A stretch of DNA of 64,000 nucleotides from CAYQJS01 sp964417895 (GTDB lineage: Bacteria; Chloroflexota; UBA6077; SHYK01): positions 1 through 64,000 of the forward strand of contig CAYQJS010000025.1 in the NCBI GenBank assembly GCA_964417895.1, given 5' to 3'. Below the pieces are notes generated by a model that saw only the letters and a list, made by a program, of their open reading frames with translations, was not told the DNA's origin and did not search any database. The first letter of the stretch is position 1; the number at the start of each line of letters is the position of its first letter. Of this stretch, positions 47,518-55,910 are shown piece after piece. Both the position numbers and the translations under genes were made by a program.

Positions 47518-48243
47518 CTACGTTCTACCGCTCGGCAGCACCTCGATCGTGCCCACCATGCCCCGTTCTCTGTGAGAGCCGTTGCCCCTCGGACAGTACA
47601 CCTCGTATGTGCCGGGCGTACTGAGGACGACGTCCCAGAAGACCGTTTCGCCCACGGCCGCCGGCGGTGACTCCAGGACAACCCCCTTGCCCACGATCGT
47701 GATCGAATGGGTGTTAGTCGAGCCCTCGTTGCGGAGCTCGAAGCGAGTGCTCTGCCCGGCGAGCGTCACCGTCGATAATGGCTGGATCCACCACTCGCCC
47801 AGGAGGACGGTGGCTGGAAGCGCGGGCTCATCCTGCGGTCCTGCGACTATCAGGGTCCCGATCATCCCCTCGTCCTTGTGCCGACCGTCAAAGACCGGGC
47901 ACCAGATCTGGTAGATGCCCGGCGTGGTGAACGTAACCTCCCAGTCAAGCCTCTCGCCTGGCGCAAGGAGATCGGAGTCCCACTCCTCCCCCTGCCCGGC
48001 GATGCTCAGGGCGTGCGGGAAGCCCCCCGTGTTGCTCAGATCGAACCGTACTGACTGGCCGGCGTTCACGACGATGTGCCGAGGATTGATGCTCCACTCG
48101 CTGAGGTCGACGGCCACGGTCTGGGCCTGAGCAGCGGCGACCGCATCGGAGCCGGGCCAGATCCCGGCCGCCATCGCCGCCGCGAGCGCCACGGTGAGCG
48201 TCAGGGCCGCAACGGACCCGAGGAACGGGAATCTCAATCGCAT
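47518..48243 (-). CDS. Tandem double-cupredoxin exported protein
   Basis: 241 aa from ATG 48243 with GGAGGGG 6 bp upstream. A signal peptide (FLGSVAALTLTVALAAAMAA) precedes two plastocyanin-like domains of about 90 residues. Each has a full type-1 copper set: domain 1 His in FPHALS, Cys in IWCPVFDGRH, the His there and Met in EGMIG; domain 2 His in NTHSITI, Cys in VYCPRGNGSH, its His and Met in RGMVG. It should carry two copper ions and act as an extracytoplasmic electron carrier or copper-binding protein. Internal duplication is evident. Confidence 0.88.
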   Translation of the reverse strand: MRLRFPFLGSVAALTLTVALAAAMAAGIWPGSDAVAAAQAQTVAVDLSEWSINPRHIVVNAGQSVRFDLSNTGGFPHALSIAGQGEEWDSDLLAPGERLDWEVTFTTPGIYQIWCPVFDGRHKDEGMIGTLIVAGPQDEPALPATVLLGEWWIQPLSTVTLAGQSTRFELRNEGSTNTHSITIVGKGVVLESPPAAVGETVFWDVVLSTPGTYEVYCPRGNGSHRERGMVGTIEVLPSGRT

Positions 48244-48375
48244 CAACATCCCCTCCAGCATTTTCTCCAGTGGTGAGGCACGATATCGTAAGTGTACGGT
48301 GAGCTGGGCCCACCGGATTGGCGGACTGTTGCGGCGGTCGTGAACACGGTGCGGCGCAAATGAACCGCGGCGCGC

Positions 48376-49779
48376 TCAGTTGCTGCGGGCCAGCGCCTCG
48401 CGCACGCCGTGGATGCGGCTCCGCATCTGTTCGCTGTGCTCAAGGTCGGCGGCGACCTTCTCACAGCTGTGCATCACGGTGGAGTGGTCGCGCCCCCCAA
48501 AGTACGAGCCCACCTCCGTCAGCGAGAGGTCCGTCTCTTCGCGCAATAGATACATCGCGATCTGACGGGGGACGAGGACGCGCCGATCGCGCTGTGGGCT
48601 CTTCAGCTCCGCGGGCGAGATGCTCATCGCACGGCAGACGGCCGATATGACTTCCTCCGGAGCGATGACGCGGCGGTCTTCGGCTTGCAGGACGTCACGG
48701 AGCGCAACAGTGGCCACTTCGACCGTGACAGCCGCGCGAGTCAGCTCTGCGTAGGCCAGCACGCGGTTGAGCGCTCCTTCGAGCTCCCGGATGTTGCTCG
48801 GAACCTTCTCGGCGATGAAGTCCAGCACGTCCATGGGGACCGACACGGGAGTGCGGCCGCGAGCCGCCTCCGCCATCTTGGCGCGCAGGATGGCAGTCCG
48901 CGTCTCGAAGTCGGGCTGCTGGATGTCCGTCATCAGCCCCCAAACGAAGCGCGAGCGCAATCGTTCCTCCAGCGGCGCGATCGCCCGCGGATGCCGATCG
49001 CTGGTCATCACGATCTGCCCGTTCGCCTGGTAGATAGCATTGAACGTGTGGAAGAACTCTTCCTGGGTCGCTTCCTTGCCCTTGATGAAGTGGATGTCGT
49101 CGATCAGGAGCACCTGCGTGCGACGGTACTTCGACCGGAAATCCTCGGATCGTTTGCGGGTGATCGACTCGATAAAGTCGTTCATGAATGTCTCGGTCGA
49201 GACGTAGACCACCTCAAGCCCGCGGGCGAGGGCGGCGTGTCCGATGGCATGGAGCAAATGAGTCTTCCCCAGCCCCACGCCGCCGTAGATGAACAGCGGG
49301 TTGTGCGCCTGCCCCGGTCGTTCGGCCACGGCCACGCTGGCCGCGTGCGCCAGGCGGCTGTTGCTCCCGACCACAAACGTATCGAAGGTGTAGCGGGGGC
49401 TGATCGCGGGTCCCTCCTCGGTCGCGGCCGGTCGGTGCCCGTTCGCGCGGGCACTGCGCTGGCGCGGGGGCGAAGTGAGGCGCAGCGGAGGCGCGACGGC
49501 CGGCGGGGGCTCCGGTCGGCCAACGATGAACTGGACCTGAACGGCGGCCCCGAGCAGCCCCTCCAGCGTGCGGCTCACGACGCCAGAGCACTTGGTGCGC
49601 AGCCATTCCAGGTTGAAAGGGTTCTCCACACCCACGATGCACGTACTGCCCTCGCAGGCCAACAGGCTCGTGTTTCGAAACCACGTTCGAAAGTCTTCCG
49701 GGCGCACCTGGAGCTGGATGTCTGCCAGGGCGTTTTGCCAGAGCTGGCGGTTGTCAATCTTCGACTGTGCCCACACCAA
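48376..49779 (-). CDS. dnaA: Chromosomal replication initiator DnaA
   Basis: 467 aa from TTG 49779 (GTG 49776 possible). Domain I (LWQNALADIQLQVRPEDFRT), a variable linker (about 85-125), AAA+ domain III with Walker A GGVGLGKTHL, Walker B LLIDDIHFIKG and sensor SDRHP, and domain IV with the DnaA-box recognition signature GGRDHSTVMHSCEKV. It binds origin DNA and loads the helicase. Unusually, neither dnaN nor rpmH is adjacent, and I see no cluster of TTATCCACA boxes near it. Confidence 0.96.
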   Translation of the reverse strand: MVWAQSKIDNRQLWQNALADIQLQVRPEDFRTWFRNTSLLACEGSTCIVGVENPFNLEWLRTKCSGVVSRTLEGLLGAAVQVQFIVGRPEPPPAVAPPLRLTSPPRQRSARANGHRPAATEEGPAISPRYTFDTFVVGSNSRLAHAASVAVAERPGQAHNPLFIYGGVGLGKTHLLHAIGHAALARGLEVVYVSTETFMNDFIESITRKRSEDFRSKYRRTQVLLIDDIHFIKGKEATQEEFFHTFNAIYQANGQIVMTSDRHPRAIAPLEERLRSRFVWGLMTDIQQPDFETRTAILRAKMAEAARGRTPVSVPMDVLDFIAEKVPSNIRELEGALNRVLAYAELTRAAVTVEVATVALRDVLQAEDRRVIAPEEVISAVCRAMSISPAELKSPQRDRRVLVPRQIAMYLLREETDLSLTEVGSYFGGRDHSTVMHSCEKVAADLEHSEQMRSRIHGVREALARSN

Positions 49780-50210
49780 GGCAGCACTCCAGAGAGGGGT
49801 GTCCCGGATCGGCGCCGTCGAGAGCGGGGCTGGCGTGCGGACCGGTGCTCAGTTGCCTGTGACCCAGCTAACCGAAGCCGTCGGGGGCCAGAAGTCTATC
49901 AAGCCGGCTCGCGGGGCGGCCGTTGCGTGCTCGCACAAAGCGAGCCTTTTGAGTGCAGTTCCGCGTGTCCCTCTGGCAGCGTTCAGCAGGCGTGATGGCT
50001 GTCTTGCCGCGACATAAGCGCTGGTCGCCGACTCGGTGACGCCCTGGGCGTGCGGGAGCCCACGCGGGCACCTGTGCCTGCCTGGCAAGAGCCTGCCTGG
50101 CAAGAGCCCAAATGAAATCACCCGCGCGCCACCGCGTCGGTGGGCCCCGTAGGCGGGCGGCGCGGAAAGGTATAAGACTGTGCTTACGGACTCAACACCA
50201 GGAGCAGAGG
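49780..50210. other. Non-coding stretch between dnaA and the DinB gene
   Basis: 431 bp. The only structures seen are a 15-bp tandem duplication at 50076-50105 (GCCTGCCTGGCAAGA twice) and a TATAAG at 50171-50176 as a possible -10 for the DinB gene. No TTATCCACA-type boxes or AT-rich unwinding region are visible, so this does not look like oriC. Confidence 0.6.
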
Positions 50211-50702
50211 ATGACGACAAGCAGCGGCGAGCAAGAGGCTGTTCGGCTGGAGCGCGCGGTGGACGCTTTCGTGAAGCGCATCAAGGGTGTCCCCGCCGAC
50301 CAGCTGACCCGGCCGCCGGCCGCAGGCGAATGGACGCCCATGGAGCTGGCGGCTCACTCGGCCGAGATCTACGCGTACTGGGCGAAGCAGCTCGCGTACG
50401 TGCGTGCCCGCCCCGGCCAGGCATTCGGCCGCACCGCCTCCGATCCGGACCGCATCGGATTCGTGGAGGAGCACAAGAGCGACTCCCTGGACGGCCTGGT
50501 GGAGCGTATCGAGCAGGGCGCGGAGGCCGCGGCCGCAGAGCTGCGCACCTTTACCGACGACGAGTGGCGCACAGTGACCGGGCTCCATTCAGCGCGCGGC
50601 CTGATGGACATGGACTTCATCGCGCACCTGTTCGTCTCGGGGCACGCGGAGGAGCACCTCAAACAGCTGAAAGAGACGCTCGCGAAGGTAGCAGCCTCTT
50701 AA
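50211..50702 (+). CDS. DinB-family four-helix-bundle protein
   Basis: 163 aa, ATG with GGAG upstream. DinB/YfiT-like fold: His in ELAAHSAEIYAYW, and a C-terminal DFIAHLFVSGHAEEHLKQL with two further His in the position of the metal triad. The function is probably metal-dependent thiol transfer, but substrates of most DinB proteins are unknown. Its stop overlaps that of lysA tail-to-tail by 4 bp. Confidence 0.85.
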   Translation: MTTSSGEQEAVRLERAVDAFVKRIKGVPADQLTRPPAAGEWTPMELAAHSAEIYAYWAKQLAYVRARPGQAFGRTASDPDRIGFVEEHKSDSLDGLVERIEQGAEAAAAELRTFTDDEWRTVTGLHSARGLMDMDFIAHLFVSGHAEEHLKQLKETLAKVAAS

Positions 50703-52024
50703 TCGAGGGCCACTTCGGTCCGCAGCAGGTCCTCGTACGTTTCGCGGCGACGAATGAGCCGGGCGTTGCCGTCCCGCGCCAGCACGGCCGCGGGGCGGAG
50801 CGCCTGGTTGTAGTTGCTGCTCATCGCCAGGTTGTAGGCGCCCGAGGCGGGGAGCGCCACAATGTCGCCGGCGCGAAGGGTTGGGAGGCGCGCATCCCGC
50901 ACCAGCACGTCGCCTGACTCGCAGTAGCGGCCAGCGAGCGTGACCGTGTCCATGGGACCGTCGCCCGCGCGATTGGCGAGCAGTGGCTGGTAGATCGCTC
51001 CGTAGAGCGCCGGCCGAATGTTGTCGGCCATCCCGCCGTCCAGCGCGGCGTAGCGGCGGATCCCGGGGACGTCCTTGATCGCACCAACGGTGTAAAGGGC
51101 GACTCCGGCCTGGCCGACGATGGAGCGCCCCGGCTCGATGATGACTCTGGGAGCGGCCATTCCGTGGTCGGCGGCAGCTCTCCACACCGCTCCGCCCACG
51201 GTCCGGGCTACCTCCTCCGCATCCATGGGGTCGTCGTCATCGGTGTAGGAGATGCCCCATCCACCACCGGGACTGAGCTCTCTCAATGCGAAGCCGTAGC
51301 GGTCGCGCATGCGCGCGGCGAACTCCAGCAGGATCTGGACGGTCTCCAGGTAGGGCGCCATCTCGAAGATCTGCGATCCAATGTGGGCATGGAGCCCAAC
51401 AAGGAGCACCCCCTTCGCACGCATAGCCTGGAAGACCGCGGTCTCCGCCTGGCCGGTCGCTATGGGCACGCCGAACTTGGAGTCGAGGGTCCCGGTCTTT
51501 CGGTACTCATGGGTGTGGGCCTCGACGCCAGGGCCCACGCGGATGAGGGCGGGCACTCGGACGCCGAGCCGTTGACCTAGCTCGTCGAGGGCGTTCAGCT
51601 CGTAGAAGTTGTCGACGACGAACCGCCCGACGTCTACGTTGGCGGCGAGCGCCAGCTCCTCCGGCAGCTTATTGTTCCCGTGAAAGTAGACCCGGTCCAT
51701 CGGAAAGCCGGCCGCGTGGGCCAGCGCGATCTCTCCGCCGGACACAACGTCCAGTCCCAGCCCTTCCTCCGCCAGGAGGCGGAAGATGGCGCCATTGGCG
51801 AACGCCTTGCAACCGTAGATCACGAGGGAGTCGGGCGACGCGGCCTGCAGACCCCTCACATACTGGCGAGCGCGCGTGCGAATCGTCTCTTCGTCGTAGA
51901 CGTACAGGGGACTGCCGTATTGGGCCACCAGGTCGAGGACGTCGCACCCGCCGATGACGAGATGCCCTTCTCCGCTCACGTCCGCCGTGAGGGGTAGAAC
52001 CCCGCGACTCGCGATGTCACTCAC
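50699..52024 (-). CDS. lysA: Diaminopimelate decarboxylase
   Basis: 441 aa. Fold type III PLP enzyme: PLP lysine in VIYGCKAFANGAIF, HAHIGSQIFE, the Gly-rich phosphate loop LSPGGGWGISY, EPGRSIVG, and the active-site Cys of GRYCESGDVL. It converts meso-DAP to lysine, the last step of lysine synthesis. It overlaps the upstream - strand gene (52021-52539) by 4 bp, giving a three-gene set with the metalloprotease. Confidence 0.95.
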   Translation of the reverse strand: MSDIASRGVLPLTADVSGEGHLVIGGCDVLDLVAQYGSPLYVYDEETIRTRARQYVRGLQAASPDSLVIYGCKAFANGAIFRLLAEEGLGLDVVSGGEIALAHAAGFPMDRVYFHGNNKLPEELALAANVDVGRFVVDNFYELNALDELGQRLGVRVPALIRVGPGVEAHTHEYRKTGTLDSKFGVPIATGQAETAVFQAMRAKGVLLVGLHAHIGSQIFEMAPYLETVQILLEFAARMRDRYGFALRELSPGGGWGISYTDDDDPMDAEEVARTVGGAVWRAAADHGMAAPRVIIEPGRSIVGQAGVALYTVGAIKDVPGIRRYAALDGGMADNIRPALYGAIYQPLLANRAGDGPMDTVTLAGRYCESGDVLVRDARLPTLRAGDIVALPASGAYNLAMSSNYNQALRPAAVLARDGNARLIRRRETYEDLLRTEVALD

Positions 52025-52539
52025 GTTGGCTGCTCTGCGCTGGGGACGAGCGCCCAGTCCTCCGGCAGCTGGTAGCGATGCACCCGCGGCCCAACGGCAC
52101 CGTCGCCGCGTGAGCGCGGCACGCGGATGCGCCCCGATCGCTTGATCTCGGCATAGGTGTTCTGGATCTGCACGATGCGCTTGCGCAGGAGATTGAAGAC
52201 GATTACACCGGCCCTGGCCGACTGAAGGCTTACCTGGCGGGTGCGGTCGTCCAGGACGCGAAAAACCGGTAGGTCGGCCGGCCGAAGCAAATCGAGGGCG
52301 GCGTGAATGGGGCCCGGATGCGTTGTGCTATTGTGCTCGTCAAAAACCGCGAGGCCGCTGAGCACGCGGTCCTCGATCGCAGGGGCGAACTGATCCGCCG
52401 CTCGGAGCAGCTCCCGGAGTGTCCTGGGGCCGCTGGCGCAGCCGGCGACGAGCGCATCGAGGGTGCGGCACGGGGCGACGAAACTGACGGCGCCGCGCGC
52501 ATCGATCACGGTGAACCGCATGACATCGTTGAGCATCAC
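52021..52539 (-). CDS. Conserved-looking hypothetical protein in the lysA operon
   Basis: 172 aa from GTG 52539 (ATG 52536 adjacent), overlapping both neighbours by 4 bp. MRFTVIDARGAVSFVAPCRT, TLRELLRAADQFAPAIEDRV, SLQSARAGVIVFNLLRKRIV. No signal peptide, TM or known motif. Tight overlap suggests coupled translation between the metalloprotease and lysA. Confidence 0.7.
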   Translation of the reverse strand: MMLNDVMRFTVIDARGAVSFVAPCRTLDALVAGCASGPRTLRELLRAADQFAPAIEDRVLSGLAVFDEHNSTTHPGPIHAALDLLRPADLPVFRVLDDRTRQVSLQSARAGVIVFNLLRKRIVQIQNTYAEIKRSGRIRVPRSRGDGAVGPRVHRYQLPEDWALVPSAEQPT

Positions 52540-53693
52540 ACGGCCACCTGTGCCATACGCCTCATCCAGCGCTCGGGCTCCCGGATCTCCAGCTCCGTCG
52601 GCACGTTCTCAGGCCCATTCCACACCTGGTGCAAGTAGGCGATGCCCCGTTCGCGCTCGACGTGGTCGACAAAGGCAGCCCCCAGGCGATACTGGTCCAT
52701 CTTCATCTTCAGGCCGGTCAGCCGGAGGAACAGCAGTTCCCCGGTGCTCTTTCGGCGCGAGCGGGCTTCGATCCGCTGCTCGATCTCCGCGAAACTGGGG
52801 ACGAGGGTGCGCCCCACAGCGGCCATGACGTGATTGCTGTAGCCCTCCAGGAGGCACATGAGCGCCTGCAAGCGGGAGGTCAGCTCGCGTTGCTGCGGGG
52901 TCATGAGTGCGTCGAGCAACGTACCCCCCGCCGACAGCCGATCGACGGCGCGAGCGAGGAAGGCCTTCAGGGAGCCCTGCCCGCCGCGCAGATGGTCCAC
53001 GACGCTGTGAAGGTAGGCCTCGAGCGTTGTGTTCAGGTAGTCGCGCACCCACGGATGGCCCTCGAACTCGTGCGCATGCGTGGCCTCGTGGAGGGCCAGC
53101 CACACACGGAACGCACGATGTGGGAGACCGAGCTGGAGCTGCACCGCCCGGATGTTCGGTTCGACGAAGTACAGCTTGCCCGGCTCGGTGGACCGTGCGC
53201 CCAGCAGGCTGATGTCGTACTGCCCGAGCACGCGTCGGGCTAGGTACCCCAGCAGCACCCCTACCTCGCTGGAGAGGATGAGCCGTCCCACCGCCGTGAT
53301 GCCCGGCAGATCGAAGCGCGACGACGCGGCAGTGTCCCGATAGAGGTCTTCAAACGGCCGCAAGAGCTCGCGAAAGTTCTGCACGTTGGTGCGTATCCAC
53401 TCTGGGCGATCGAGCACCCGAACCTCGCTATCGGCCAGCCTCAGGTCGGTGCCCGTATACGCGGACAGGGGAGCGGTGATCTCGCTCAGGATCTCGCTGT
53501 ACTCGGCCTCGCTGGCTGCGAGCGCCTCTCGGGACATGCCAGGCGAAGACGCCGCTGCCCGCAGCGCCACGGCGGTCGCGCGATCCCAATCGAAGATCTG
53601 GCCGACCTGGTCGCGCCCCCACCGGCGCGCCGCGACCCACACCAGACCAGCGGCCGCGCCAGCTGCGAGGCCAATGCTCACCGGCTTCACCAT
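52536..53693 (-). CDS. Zinc-dependent metalloprotease (DUF2342-type)
   Basis: 385 aa. A short N-terminal hydrophobic segment (VSIGLAAGAAAGLVWVAARR) may anchor it. The zinc motif is HEATHAHEF (HExxH) near residue 205, with downstream helices (QALMCLLEGYSNHVMAAVGR) containing a likely third ligand Glu. LYFVEPNIRAVQLQLGLPHR and RVWLALHEATHAHEFEG are typical of the DUF2342 proteins seen in actinobacteria and Chloroflexota, sometimes called F420-biosynthesis-associated. The substrate is unknown. Confidence 0.85.
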   Translation of the reverse strand: MVKPVSIGLAAGAAAGLVWVAARRWGRDQVGQIFDWDRATAVALRAAASSPGMSREALAASEAEYSEILSEITAPLSAYTGTDLRLADSEVRVLDRPEWIRTNVQNFRELLRPFEDLYRDTAASSRFDLPGITAVGRLILSSEVGVLLGYLARRVLGQYDISLLGARSTEPGKLYFVEPNIRAVQLQLGLPHRAFRVWLALHEATHAHEFEGHPWVRDYLNTTLEAYLHSVVDHLRGGQGSLKAFLARAVDRLSAGGTLLDALMTPQQRELTSRLQALMCLLEGYSNHVMAAVGRTLVPSFAEIEQRIEARSRRKSTGELLFLRLTGLKMKMDQYRLGAAFVDHVERERGIAYLHQVWNGPENVPTELEIREPERWMRRMAQVAV

Positions 53694-53798
53694 GGTGCCC
53701 GCGGCGCGCGGTGAACCGTTCAGCTACTTCACCCCCTGATCGATGGCGTTACACATTCTAGGAGAACGAACCGATACTTCGCCTGATCTCCTCGGGCC

Positions 53799-54395
53799 TT
53801 ATCGCGGCCTCGCCCAGGCGGGGGCGTCGCTCCTCCCGGCTACGGCGGGGACGCTGAAGGCCGGGAACCCCAGCTCGCCGAGCCGCCCACCCCCCTCTTG
53901 AAGCACGAGGCGCTCGACTCCTGGAACCTCAGTCGCCGTGTAGAGGATCGACCAGTACACCAGCTCGGAGAATGGCCTGCCGTGGACGCGTTCCAGGCCG
54001 GTCTCGAAATCGACGATTGCCGTGCCGTCTGTGATCGTGGCGGAGCGTAGTCGGGTGCGCCGGTCCAGCGGATAGTGGAAATCCGCCGCGCGCTCGTCGC
54101 CATTGGGGCCCCGAATCAGCTGATCGATGGCATCCCGGGCGGGCGTAGCGGACCACGCCAGGCTCCGGGCAACGCCCCGCAGGCCGAGAGAGTCATCCTC
54201 GAACAGTCTGGGCAGGTAGATAGTGAAGGTCGCAGCCGCGCCCGCCGGCGGGAGCGTCCCTCCCGTGGCCGGGGTTGCCGACGTGCCCTGGGCCGCCGGC
54301 GTGACGGGCGCTGCCTCCACCTGGCAGGCAGCGAGGGAGAGCCCCAGCACCGCGGAAAGGGCGAAGGTGACAAGCGGCCGGGCTCGTTCGAGCAT
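53799..54395 (-). CDS. GerMN-domain lipoprotein
   Basis: 198 aa from ATG 54395, chosen because it starts a lipoprotein signal (PLVTFALSAVLGLSLAAC). A Pro/Thr linker leads to a GerMN (sporulation/germination) domain: ATFTIYLPRLFEDDSLGLRG, then ATPARDAIDQLIRGPN and SATITDGTAIVDFETGLERV. The domain is common in non-sporulating bacteria as an envelope protein of unclear role. Confidence 0.85.
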   Translation of the reverse strand: MLERARPLVTFALSAVLGLSLAACQVEAAPVTPAAQGTSATPATGGTLPPAGAAATFTIYLPRLFEDDSLGLRGVARSLAWSATPARDAIDQLIRGPNGDERAADFHYPLDRRTRLRSATITDGTAIVDFETGLERVHGRPFSELVYWSILYTATEVPGVERLVLQEGGGRLGELGFPAFSVPAVAGRSDAPAWARPR

Positions 54396-54505
54396 TGAAC
54401 GTCCACAGGGGCTCGGCGTGCCGAGCCAGCGGGCGATGCGTGCATCGCCCCTACTGCCGGGCGTTGCGCTCAAGCCCTACTGCCGCCCGGATTTGATTCA
54501 GGACC

Positions 54506-55114
54506 CTACCCCAGATGCGCGAGCACACCCGCCAGGTCGCCGGTGAGCATCATCGCCACATGCAGCCGCAGGCCGGCGAATACGGCGCTCTCGATGATTC
54601 CTCGCTCGTCGGGCTCGACGCGCACGTATTCGCCCTCGGTGAGCCGGAACCAGTCGACGGCCTGGTCGAGCACGCGCCACACGACGTACTCGCGTACTCC
54701 GTTTCGCCGGTAAGCGCGCATCTTGTCGTGAAGGTCGTAGGACGCGGAGCTGGCCGCGATCTCGACGACGAGCTGAGGTGCGCCTTCGAGGTAACCGTCT
54801 TCGTTCACGGCAGGACCGTCGGGCTCCTGACGCCAGAGGAAAGCGTCCGGCTGCACTTCATTGTCGTCGTCGAGGAGCACGGTCATGTTGTCGCCCATTC
54901 GTACACCGGGCGTCTTGGCCTTGTAGGCGGCGAGCCAGCCCATTACATCGCCGTGAGGCTCGCCGTGCACAACTCTGACGGGCGACGCCACGTACACCAC
55001 TCCTTCGACCAGCTCAGCTTTCTTGATGTCCGGTCGGGCACAGTAGCGGCGATGAAACTCGGTTTGCGAGAGACGGTCTCCGGACTCCAGCACTTGCGTC
55101 ATCAGGGTGGCCAT
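54506..55114 (-). CDS. Uma2-family restriction-endonuclease-fold protein
   Basis: 202 aa. PD-(D/E)XK nuclease fold of the Uma2/DUF820 family: KKAELVEGVVYVASPV, HGEPHGDVMGWLAAY, the catalytic Asp in NEVQPDAFL, the Glu in QLVVEIAASSASYDL and the Lys in HDKMRAYRRNGV. These proteins are expanded in Cyanobacteria and Chloroflexota, often near mobile DNA. The role is unknown. Confidence 0.9.
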   Translation of the reverse strand: MATLMTQVLESGDRLSQTEFHRRYCARPDIKKAELVEGVVYVASPVRVVHGEPHGDVMGWLAAYKAKTPGVRMGDNMTVLLDDDNEVQPDAFLWRQEPDGPAVNEDGYLEGAPQLVVEIAASSASYDLHDKMRAYRRNGVREYVVWRVLDQAVDWFRLTEGEYVRVEPDERGIIESAVFAGLRLHVAMMLTGDLAGVLAHLG

Positions 55115-55303
55115 GCATGCACTCCGCGCGATCGACGATTGTTGCTTCGGTCGGCAAGTGAGAGTCTACCCGAGGGCGACGCGATGGGCAGGGGCGCCTT
55201 CCTCGCGGGAAGCGCCCGCCGCTCCCGGAGGGAGGCGAATTTTGCCTGACCCCAAAGCGGTGTCACCACGAGTAAGATACCGACCAGAAGACTGGCGGAA
55301 TAG

Positions 55304-55627
55304 ATGCATCACGACACACACGAGGCAGACGACGTGCTGGAGCCGGAGATCCGCCGAGCGATCGAGCGGCTCCCCCACCAGTTCTCCACGAAACGGCTGG
55401 TGGACGAGCTTCGCTCGACCCCCGCGGGAGCCGACGCCTATCAACAGGCCCTCGATCTCTGCGGCGGCGGTGGCGAGTGGAATGATCCAGCGTATCGCGT
55501 GCTGCACGGCCAGGCCATCGCCGGTCTTCTGCGCAACGGCGGCCTGGTGAAGTTCGCGGGCTTCATCCACGGCTTGCCGGAGGAGGACGACGGCTATAGC
55601 GTGCCCACGTGGTGGCGAAAAGCGTAG
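55304..55627 (+). CDS. Small hypothetical protein
   Basis: 107 aa from ATG 55304 with GGCGGAA upstream. Acidic N-terminus, then IRRAIERLPHQFSTKRLVDE, LCGGGGEWNDPAYRVLHGQA and ending VPTWWRKA. RLPHQFSTKRLVDEL and AGLLRNGGLVKFAG look like a winged-helix-type small domain, but no family is recalled. The stop touches a repeat at 55627. Confidence 0.55.
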   Translation: MHHDTHEADDVLEPEIRRAIERLPHQFSTKRLVDELRSTPAGADAYQQALDLCGGGGEWNDPAYRVLHGQAIAGLLRNGGLVKFAGFIHGLPEEDDGYSVPTWWRKA

Positions 55628-55728
55628 TCCCAAGTCCGAGGTCCCACGTCCCAGGTTCCAAGAAACGTGGTCCCGAGTTTCGACTCGACAACGCGCATCT
55701 CCCGGGACTTGGAACTTGATACTCGGGA
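55627..55728. repeat. AGTCCCAAG-family inverted repeat
   Basis: GTCCCAAGTCCGAGGTCCCA units and a facing CCCGGGACTTGGAACTTG (left arm partly quoted). Same family as 20811-20856. Confidence 0.65.
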
Positions 55729-55910
55729 AGGCTGTCACAAATCGGGACGCGGACCGTTTAGCTAGCCAGGACGAGAGATTCCCGGCCTCGGCGGCGCGCC
55801 GGCTCAGGATGCGCCCCGGCTGGGTTTTGTGTCTCTAGCACGCGCCCGCCTACAACCGGCTATAATGGGCGGATTCGTCGCCTTGGCGAAAACAGCAGCG
55901 GAGGAGTTGG

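Noticed and set aside
49780..50210. oriC next to dnaA
   Set aside because: No cluster of TTATCCACA-like boxes or AT-rich element is visible; only a 15-bp duplication.
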